Assembly: GCA_036005125.1 (NCBI GenBank)
Contig: DASYQV010000181.1
Location: 1 to 20,313 of the forward strand
Origin: DASYQV01 sp036005125
Lineage (GTDB): Bacteria > Acidobacteriota > Vicinamibacteria > Vicinamibacterales > UBA2999
DNA: 20,313 nucleotides
Reading direction: 5' to 3'
Shown here: positions 15,053 through 20,313 of the stretch, one piece after another
How positions within the stretch are numbered: the first letter of the stretch is position 1
Layout of the letters: every line of letters starts with the position of its first letter
Program-made: the position numbers and the translations under genes
The notes under the pieces: generated by a model
Told to the model about the DNA's origin: nothing
The model's input: the letters and a program-made list of their open reading frames with translations, nothing else
Database searches by the model: none

Positions 15053-16048
15053 ATGGACGAGACCTCGGTTGTCACCGTTCAGCTGTCGGAGCCGACACAT
15101 GTGGCCGATGCGCAACGCCGCGCGATGGAGATGGGGCGGATCCTCGGTTTCGACGAAGCGGCCAATAAGCGGCTCGCGCTGGTGGTCAACGAGGCGGCCA
15201 CCTATTTAATGGAACGGGCGGGCGGCGGTGAAATTCTCGTCGGACCCGCCGGCGGAGGGCTCTTCCGCGGAGTGCAGGTGCTCGCGGTCGACCGCAGCGG
15301 CCTGATTAAAGGCGTGGCCGCCAGCCGGTTCAATGGCGGCGATTCGGTCGGCAACCACGATACCGGCCTGAACGCGATCGCGCGCGCAGCGACCACTTTC
15401 GACCTTTATGTGCAGCCCGCCAGGGGGACCGTCGTGGCCGCGACCGTCTACGGCCACGACGAGCCCGCATCACCGGCGGCCGGGGTGTCCGTGGCATCGC
15501 GCCGCGAAACATACTGCGGCGACGGGTGGGCAATCTGGTCGGCTGGCGATCTCACCTCGATCTTCCTGTCCGACGCGCTCGGGCGTGGGCGCGAGGCGGC
15601 CGAGGCAACCTCGCTCGCCGTCGAGGCGTTCCGTCAGCACGCGCACAGTTCGCCAGCCGATGTCATCCATGATGTCTACCAGCCGCTTCGCAACACGCGT
15701 GGCGCGTCTGTGGCGATGGCGCGGCTCGATCGACGTGAAGGTCGCGTCCACTTCTGCGGGCTCGGCAACATCGCCGCCGTGATCCTGCGGCGCGGCGGTC
15801 CGGATCAGCACTTGATCAGCCACAACGGCATCGCGGGACACACCATGCGGCGCCTGATGGAGTACACGTACCACTGGCCCCCTGCCAGCTTGATCGTTCT
15901 GCACTCGGTCGGCATCGGCTCGCACTGGTCGCTCGGGAAGTACGCGGGGCTGTCGGAGCGCCGGCCTGACGTCATCGCCGGTGTGCTGTATCGCGATTTC
16001 CGCCGCGAGGGCGACGACGCCACGGTCGTCGTCGCGCGTTCGCTGTAG
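15053..16048 (+). CDS. Fused anti-sigma-type ATPase / SpoIIE-like protein phosphatase (RsbT-RsbX-like)
   Basis: A 331-residue cytoplasmic protein. Residues ~5-135 are a GHKL ATPase of the RsbT/RsbW type. The N-box is VNEAAT (N46, E47), a D80-x-x-G region (AVDRSGLIKG) follows, and the end reads DTGLNAIARAATTFDLYVQP, then GTVVAATVY, like 'G.GLG.I.R..D...S..G.GT.V'. Residues ~145-331 are a PP2C/SpoIIE phosphatase: CGDGW (D157), SDALGRGREA (D174), CGLGNIAA and GDDATVVVAR (D321/D322). The usual 'S-D-G' metal aspartate is replaced (HSVGIG, 284-289), and the ATPase G1 box is not obvious. Such fusions act in Rsb/stressosome-style partner switching, phosphorylating or dephosphorylating anti-sigma antagonists. 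No antagonist or sigma gene is in the window. No clear ribosome-binding site supports the ATG. Confidence 0.82.
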   Translation: MDETSVVTVQLSEPTHVADAQRRAMEMGRILGFDEAANKRLALVVNEAATYLMERAGGGEILVGPAGGGLFRGVQVLAVDRSGLIKGVAASRFNGGDSVGNHDTGLNAIARAATTFDLYVQPARGTVVAATVYGHDEPASPAAGVSVASRRETYCGDGWAIWSAGDLTSIFLSDALGRGREAAEATSLAVEAFRQHAHSSPADVIHDVYQPLRNTRGASVAMARLDRREGRVHFCGLGNIAAVILRRGGPDQHLISHNGIAGHTMRRLMEYTYHWPPASLIVLHSVGIGSHWSLGKYAGLSERRPDVIAGVLYRDFRREGDDATVVVARSL

Positions 16049-16065
16049 CGCTCGCTTCGCTCGCT

Positions 16066-16172
16066 CAGGTCAAAGGTCAAAGGTCAAAAGTCAGGTCAAG
16101 GGTTCCAGGTCAAGGTTCCAGGTCAAAGGTTCCAGGTCAAAGGTTCCAGGTCAAAGGTTCCAGGTCAAAGGT
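16066..16172. repeat. 7/14-base tandem repeat array (AGGTCAAAGGTTCC)
   Basis: The array begins with near-perfect heptamers AGGTCAA and changes to alternating heptamers AGGTCAA and AGGTTCC, giving a 14-base period. About four perfect 14-mers and several variants with one base added or lost are present. It directly follows the phosphatase gene. Related words in the opposite orientation (ACCTTTG, TTTGACC) recur at about 16223-16280, up to the next start codon, so the RNA of the whole spacer could fold back on itself. Confidence 0.9.
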
Positions 16173-16286
16173 CTACGTCCAGGTTTTGTTGTACCTTCAG
16201 CTCGTCTCCTTAACCATGCACCGTTGACCGATACCTTTGCACCTTTGACGTTACCTGTGACCTTTGCCCTTTGACCTTGAAACGTC

Positions 16287-17261
16287 ATGGACAACCTGTG
16301 CCATACGCTGGTCGGGGCAGCCTTCGGCGAAGCTGGCCTGAAGCAGCACTCACGCTTCGGCAGCGCGACGCTCATGATCGCCGCGAACCTGCCGGATGTG
16401 GACGTGCTCGTCTTCGGGTCCGACGTACCGTCGGTGGCATTCCGGCGCGGCTGGACGCATGGCATCCTCGCGCAGATAGTGCTGCCGCTTCTGCTCGCAG
16501 GCCTGGTCTTCATGATCGATCGGCGGCGACCAGCCAGACCGGGCTCGGACGCGACACGTTCAACCTCGCCGCGGCGGGCCAGCCTGCCTGCGTTGATCAT
16601 GCTTTCCTATGCTGGTGTGCTGTCGCACGTCTTTCTCGACTTTCTCAATAACTACGGCGTCCGCTTGTTGATGCCTTTCTCCGGCCGATGGTTCTACGGC
16701 GATGCGCTCTTCATCATCGACCCGTGGCTGTGGCTGATACTTGGTGCTGGTGTCCTCGTCGCCCGCACGAGGCGCCGGTGGCGTCTTTCTGCTGCTCGTG
16801 TCTCGCTTGTCGTCGCCGCGGCGTACGTGGCGGCGATGCTCGCGTCCGCCCATGCCGCGCGTATATTCGTGCACGAGACATGGCGCGCCGAACGCGGCCG
16901 TGACGCTCGGGCGTTGATGGTCGGCCCGCTCCCCGTGACCCCGCTGCGCAAGCAGGTCATTGTCGACGCGGGTGACCAGTACGAAACGGGCACGTTTGCA
17001 TGGTTCCCACGACGGGTCACCTTCGATCCGGAGGTCGTGCCCAAACGCGACGAGGCGCCGGCGGTTCTCGTCGCGCGAAACACCGATCCGCGTATGCGCG
17101 GAATCCTCGTCTGGTCTCGATTCCCGTTCTACGTTGTGGCTCCCGCGCCCGGCGGCGTCCGGGTGACGTTGCGCGACATGCGATTCACCCTCGCAGGACG
17201 CGGAGGCTTCGCCGCGACGGTCTTCGTGCCGGCGGGCCACGAAGAGTCGCAGGACAAGTAA
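16287..17261 (+). CDS. YdjM-type membrane metal-dependent hydrolase (DUF457-like)
   Basis: A 324-residue protein. The N-terminal MDNLCHTLVGAAFGEAG is typical of the LexA-binding/YdjM-related 'membrane-bound metal-dependent hydrolase' family. Candidate metal ligands are H6, D37 and D39 in NLPDVDVL, H58 in WTHGIL, H114 and D118 in SHVFLDFLNNYG, and D145 in IIDPW. Four hydrophobic segments (about residues 60-77, 103-121, 142-158 and 171-190) indicate an inner-membrane protein. A soluble C-terminal domain of about 130 residues (VGPLPVTPLRKQVIVDAG and after) is presumably periplasmic. The enzymatic reaction of the family is not established. The ATG follows directly after the repeat spacer and has no good Shine-Dalgarno box. 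The gene ends 16 bases from the convergent endonuclease gene. Confidence 0.87.
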   Translation: MDNLCHTLVGAAFGEAGLKQHSRFGSATLMIAANLPDVDVLVFGSDVPSVAFRRGWTHGILAQIVLPLLLAGLVFMIDRRRPARPGSDATRSTSPRRASLPALIMLSYAGVLSHVFLDFLNNYGVRLLMPFSGRWFYGDALFIIDPWLWLILGAGVLVARTRRRWRLSAARVSLVVAAAYVAAMLASAHAARIFVHETWRAERGRDARALMVGPLPVTPLRKQVIVDAGDQYETGTFAWFPRRVTFDPEVVPKRDEAPAVLVARNTDPRMRGILVWSRFPFYVVAPAPGGVRVTLRDMRFTLAGRGGFAATVFVPAGHEESQDK

Positions 17262-17277
17262 CGCCTCGCCACGAAGC

Positions 17278-18228
17278 TCACGAAGACCGGTCAGCCACGA
17301 AGGACACAGCGCGGAGTTTCGCTTGCGGTTCGCCGCGCCGTGTTCTTCGTGGCCGTCCGTTGCGCAGCCGTCGAAGCGTCTCGAGATTCTTCATGTCGAG
17401 CGGGTCCGGTACGATCGAATTTGGTTTATCGCACCCCTTGCTCTTTTCCGTCTCAATCAACAGTGGCAGCCCGGCGAACCGGCGATCGTTGAGGATGCGG
17501 CGGAATGGCTCGAGGCCGAGACATCCTTCGCCAATGTGCTCGTGCCGATCGATGCGGCTTCCGCACGGCTTCTTCGAGTCGTTGGCGTGAAACGCCTTGA
17601 GCCGGTCGAGGCCGACGAGCCGATCGAATGCGGAGAACGTCTCGCGGTAGCCCTCCTCCGAGACGATGTCGTAGCCCGATGCCGCCAGATGGCACGTATC
17701 GAGACAGACGCCCACGCGCGGTGAGCCGTCCAGATGATCGAGGATGGCCGCCAGATGCTCGAACCGATGGCCCAGCGTGCGGCCCTGGCCTGCCGTATGC
17801 TCCAGCAGCACCATCGTCGGGCGGCGCGGCTTCGCGCGAAAGCTCTGTCGGAGCGCGTCGGCGATGAGCCGGAGCGCGTCCTCCACGGTGCCCGCCGTGC
17901 AGGTGCCCGGATGAATGACGACGCCGAGCAGGTCGAGCGCCGCGGCGCGATCGAGCTCATCGATGAACGCGGCGATCGATTGTTCGCGGAGCACGGGCGA
18001 GGTCGTGGCGAGATTGATCAGATAACTGGCATGGGACACGACAGGCAGGATGCCTGTTTCATTTACGCGGCGCCGGAAGGCGCGCACCTCAGTGGGATCG
18101 AGCGGCTTGCCGCGCCACTGGCTGGCGTTCTTCGTGAAAATCTGGAGCGCCTCACAGCCGTGCACGACGGCGCGGTCGACAGCCTTCGAGACACCGCCGG
18201 CGACGGACATGTGAGCGCCAATCCGCAT
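17278..18228 (-). CDS. nfo: Deoxyribonuclease IV / endonuclease IV (AP endonuclease)
   Basis: A 316-residue protein; ATG at 18228 with a GAGGG box just upstream. Endonuclease IV cleaves DNA 5' of abasic sites in base-excision repair using three zinc ions. All nine ligand positions of the E. coli enzyme have counterparts: H66 (VVSHASYLIN), H106 (VIHPGT), E143 (LLEHTAGQG), D177 and H180 (CLDTCHLAASGYD), H214 (KAFHANDS), D227 and H229 (SRIDRHEHIGEG) and E259 (LLIETEK). The family normally ends near residue 285. Here an Arg-rich 30-residue tail (RNGRPRRTRRGEPQAKLRAV on) is encoded across a 21-base inverted repeat and is probably read-through into repeat-like DNA. It is the last gene of a three-gene operon, 19 bases after the alpha/beta hydrolase. 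Confidence 0.95.
   Translation of the reverse strand: MRIGAHMSVAGGVSKAVDRAVVHGCEALQIFTKNASQWRGKPLDPTEVRAFRRRVNETGILPVVSHASYLINLATTSPVLREQSIAAFIDELDRAAALDLLGVVIHPGTCTAGTVEDALRLIADALRQSFRAKPRRPTMVLLEHTAGQGRTLGHRFEHLAAILDHLDGSPRVGVCLDTCHLAASGYDIVSEEGYRETFSAFDRLVGLDRLKAFHANDSKKPCGSRIDRHEHIGEGCLGLEPFRRILNDRRFAGLPLLIETEKSKGCDKPNSIVPDPLDMKNLETLRRLRNGRPRRTRRGEPQAKLRAVSFVADRSS
17294..17353. repeat. Imperfect 21-base inverted repeat (CCACGAAG words) at the 3' end of nfo
   Basis: The left arm 17294-17314 begins GCCACGAAGGACAC; the right arm 17333-17353 ends GTGTTCTTCGTGGC. Of 21 pairs, 19 are Watson-Crick, one is G-T and one is A-C; the loop is 18 bases. A further CACGAAG word lies at about 17270-17288. 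It sits at the convergent end of two genes and could serve as a bidirectional transcript end, though no T-tract is present. Confidence 0.75.
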
Positions 18229-18247
18229 GCCCTCACTCTATCAGTCG

Positions 18248-19315
18248 TTAACTCCTTTGCGGCTTCAACCACTTCACCAGCCAATCGAGCGCAGCGGCAT
18301 CGGCTTCTGGCGTCACCTCGTGTCCGGCGTCCTGCTGGAGGTGGAGCATGAAGCGTTCCTGCGCGCCGGATTCACGATATGCGCGCTGCGCAGCCGCGAC
18401 GCACTCCCTGACGCCGGCCAGCGGCGTCCGCGGATCCGAATCGCCGTTGATGACCAGCAGCGGCCGCGGCGCAATGAGCGGCAGGAGCGCCGGACCGTCG
18501 AATTCCCCATAGATGCCAGGCGCCACGCGGTCGTAGAACCTCTTGACGAACTCGGCGCCCACCGGTTCATGCGCCTCCTTCGCGGCGGCATCCACGGCGC
18601 CGCGCAGGGTCCAGGCCCGCGAATCCCACGCACCGTGCTCGAGCCCCCATTGAAAGCTCTGCACGCCGACCATCGGAACCGCGACAGCAATCCGTGTCTC
18701 GACGGCCGCGGCGACGTAGGTCTCCATGCCGCCCTTGGATTCGCCCATCAGCCCGATCCGTGCGGGGTCGACATCGTCTCTGGTCTCGAGGTAATCAATC
18801 AGACGCATCACGTCCCATACAGCGTCGTACACGAACGGATGCGATTGTCTGGACCGATAGGCCGCCAGGATGGCGTTCACGTACGGCGTCGACGGTCCGG
18901 GCACGCGACCCCGGCGCTCGCCGTGATAGCGTCCGTCGATGGCGACCGCCACGAAGCCACGGCGCGCCAGGTGTGTCAGACGGGTCAACTGCTGCTCTTT
19001 GCTCCCGTTGGCTCCGTGCAGCACGATGACAGCCGGCCGCCGTCCCGCCGCCGACCGAGGCTGCACGATGAGCGTCGGCACGCGCTCCTGCGCATCGGCC
19101 GCAAACGTGACAGCTTCCTGCGTCAGGCTCTCGTCGAGATCGGCGAGCCTGCGGGCGGTCTGAGCGAGGGGCACGCGGGGCCGGTCGATGAGCTTCAAGA
19201 ATGCCGCCCGCTTGCTCGCACTTTCGCTCGCCGTCACGCTCGACGGCTTGGAGCCACGCGTCGACTGAGCCGCGAGAACGCATGAGCTCAAGATCAACAC
19301 GAGGGCTACGCGCAT
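18248..19315 (-). CDS. Exported alpha/beta hydrolase (dienelactone-hydrolase/acetyl-xylan-esterase-like)
   Basis: A 355-residue protein. The ATG at 19315 is chosen because GAGGAG lies six bases upstream and because it places a signal peptide (MRVALVLILSSCVLAAQS) at the N-terminus; the longer frame to 19387 would run into the upstream gene. The oxyanion region VIVLHGANGSKEQQ, the nucleophile S193 in LMGESKGG (G-x-S-x-G), an acid candidate D292 or D294 in INGDSDPRTP and the general base H332 in DAGHEVTP complete an esterase triad. AIDGRYHGER is typical of large secreted esterases or 'dienelactone hydrolase-like' acyl hydrolases. A Cys in SSCVLA could hint at a lipoprotein signal, but the lipobox is imperfect. 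The substrate is unknown. It is the middle gene of the operon DUF5996-hydrolase-nfo (gaps 23 and 19 bases). Confidence 0.9.
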   Translation of the reverse strand: MRVALVLILSSCVLAAQSTRGSKPSSVTASESASKRAAFLKLIDRPRVPLAQTARRLADLDESLTQEAVTFAADAQERVPTLIVQPRSAAGRRPAVIVLHGANGSKEQQLTRLTHLARRGFVAVAIDGRYHGERRGRVPGPSTPYVNAILAAYRSRQSHPFVYDAVWDVMRLIDYLETRDDVDPARIGLMGESKGGMETYVAAAVETRIAVAVPMVGVQSFQWGLEHGAWDSRAWTLRGAVDAAAKEAHEPVGAEFVKRFYDRVAPGIYGEFDGPALLPLIAPRPLLVINGDSDPRTPLAGVRECVAAAQRAYRESGAQERFMLHLQQDAGHEVTPEADAAALDWLVKWLKPQRS

Positions 19316-19338
19316 CACTTTCTCCTCGTGAAAGCGGC

Positions 19339-20259
19339 CTACCGGCCGCGTGAATTGATCTGGCCCTCGAGGGAACCGCGATCCCACGCCGCCAGCGTGG
19401 CCGCGGCTTCGTACGTCGTCTGCAGGAACGCCAGCACGAGATCGTCCGGGGAGTCAGCCTGTCGGATTGCGTCGTACGGGAGGATGAATTCGCGCAGATC
19501 TGAACTGTAGAACGCCGCGTCGGGCCGCACACGTGCGGCGGGGAACCCCGCCGGCTCCGGATAGGCGTAGGAGTAGAACGCCGGGTAGGCGATGGCGCCG
19601 CCGCCCGGCCAGAACCCGCAACTACTGACCTCATGCGAGTAGGCTTCCCGCGTGATCCAATCGGGCAGATTGGGGATGCCGCCCGGGTGTTCGGGGGCCC
19701 GACGACCGGAGAATCGGGTGACGGCGAGGTCCGCGCCGCCCCAGAAGAAGTGCACCGGACTGCATTTGCCCGTGAACCGGGCCCGGAACATTTTCAACAC
19801 ACGGTCTACCTGCACGAGAGTCCTCCAGAAGCGGGAGGCGTACTCCCGGTCGTACGACTTGTGCGTCTCGTCCCGATCGAACGGAATGGCGTCGGGCACC
19901 TCGTTCGGCTTCGCGTGTATCCGCACGTGCAGATCGAGCCCGGCCAGCTCCTTCATCACGCGCGCGTAGAACGTGGCGACCGATTGCGGCTCGAGAGGCA
20001 CGCTCGCCGTCGGTCCATCGCTTGCCCTGATCGTCAGTGCGTGGCCGATGAAGTCGAACTCGATCTCGAAGGTTCGGCTTCCATACGGGATAAGTGAGGT
20101 GGACAGACCCCTTGCCGTGACATACAGCGTGACGTGCCACGAGTGGTTGATCCACGGAGATTGAACGAGGCGGATCTTCCCCACGACCTGCGTCCACATG
20201 TGCAGGGTCGCAAAGGTCTCGTTCCACGCGTCGAGCGCCAGCGCGGGCCATTGATCCAA
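19339..20259 (-). CDS. DUF5996 family protein
   Basis: A 306-residue soluble protein recognised by WPALALDAWNETFATLHMWT, QVVGKIRLVQSPWINHSWHV, TLYVTARGLSTSLIPYGSRT and FEIEFDFIGHALTI, the hallmark blocks of DUF5996. Later blocks include SPVHFFWGGADLAVTRFSGR, SHEVSSCGFWPGGG and FYSYAYPEPAGF, followed by a 'PDAAFYSSDLREFILPYDAI' block. The family has no assigned function. The start is taken as TTG 20259 because the family motif begins within three residues and an AAGAGAG box lies 7 bases upstream; no ATG or GTG lies in frame upstream. The frame stays open to the right edge, so an earlier start outside the window cannot be excluded. It is the first visible gene of the operon, with 23 bases to the hydrolase. 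Confidence 0.9.
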   Translation of the reverse strand: MDQWPALALDAWNETFATLHMWTQVVGKIRLVQSPWINHSWHVTLYVTARGLSTSLIPYGSRTFEIEFDFIGHALTIRASDGPTASVPLEPQSVATFYARVMKELAGLDLHVRIHAKPNEVPDAIPFDRDETHKSYDREYASRFWRTLVQVDRVLKMFRARFTGKCSPVHFFWGGADLAVTRFSGRRAPEHPGGIPNLPDWITREAYSHEVSSCGFWPGGGAIAYPAFYSYAYPEPAGFPAARVRPDAAFYSSDLREFILPYDAIRQADSPDDLVLAFLQTTYEAAATLAAWDRGSLEGQINSRGR

Positions 20260-20313
20260 TGTGATGCTCTCTTGTGCGACAACCCTGAGCCGCGAATATG
20301 CACGTGACAGCGG

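Overview
The window is GC-rich, densely coded chromosomal DNA. It most likely comes from an acidobacterium of the Vicinamibacteria type or a close relative. That placement rests on the large TonB-dependent receptor with an N-terminal carboxypeptidase-regulatory domain, the secreted cytochrome c/copper-monooxygenase-like protein, the secreted amidohydrolase and the heptamer repeats. It is an inference from gene style; no rRNA gene is present and no search was run. No tRNA, rRNA or CRISPR array was seen.

Left part (1-8.3 kb): the 3' end of a methyltransferase-like gene, then a decayed IS110-family transposase tail. A minus-strand pair follows: a cytochrome c / copper type II monooxygenase-like protein and a secreted protein of unknown function. 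Divergent from it is a 1008-residue outer-membrane receptor. A secreted metal-dependent amidohydrolase converges on the receptor. Several of these proteins carry export signals, so this part looks devoted to envelope and periplasmic functions.

Middle (8.3-11.7 kb): a gene-poor stretch ends in a degenerate heptamer array, followed by an exported VOC-fold protein. Next come about 320 bases packed with hairpins, and then a 545-residue protein of unknown function with a possible C-terminal winged helix. Part of the hairpin region is a second copy of a repeat found 2.8 kb upstream, and a half copy lies between two later genes. This hairpin array plus orphan protein is the best candidate here for an undescribed mobile or RNA-associated system, but its function is unknown.

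Right part (11.7-20.3 kb): gatC-gatA (4-base overlap, minus strand) diverge from a plus-strand group. That group is a MEMO1-family protein, an AMMECR1-domain protein, a fused anti-sigma-type ATPase / SpoIIE-like phosphatase, and, after a tandem-repeat spacer, a YdjM-type membrane metal hydrolase. A minus-strand operon converges on it, in the order DUF5996 protein, exported alpha/beta hydrolase, endonuclease IV, with gaps of only 23 and 19 bases.
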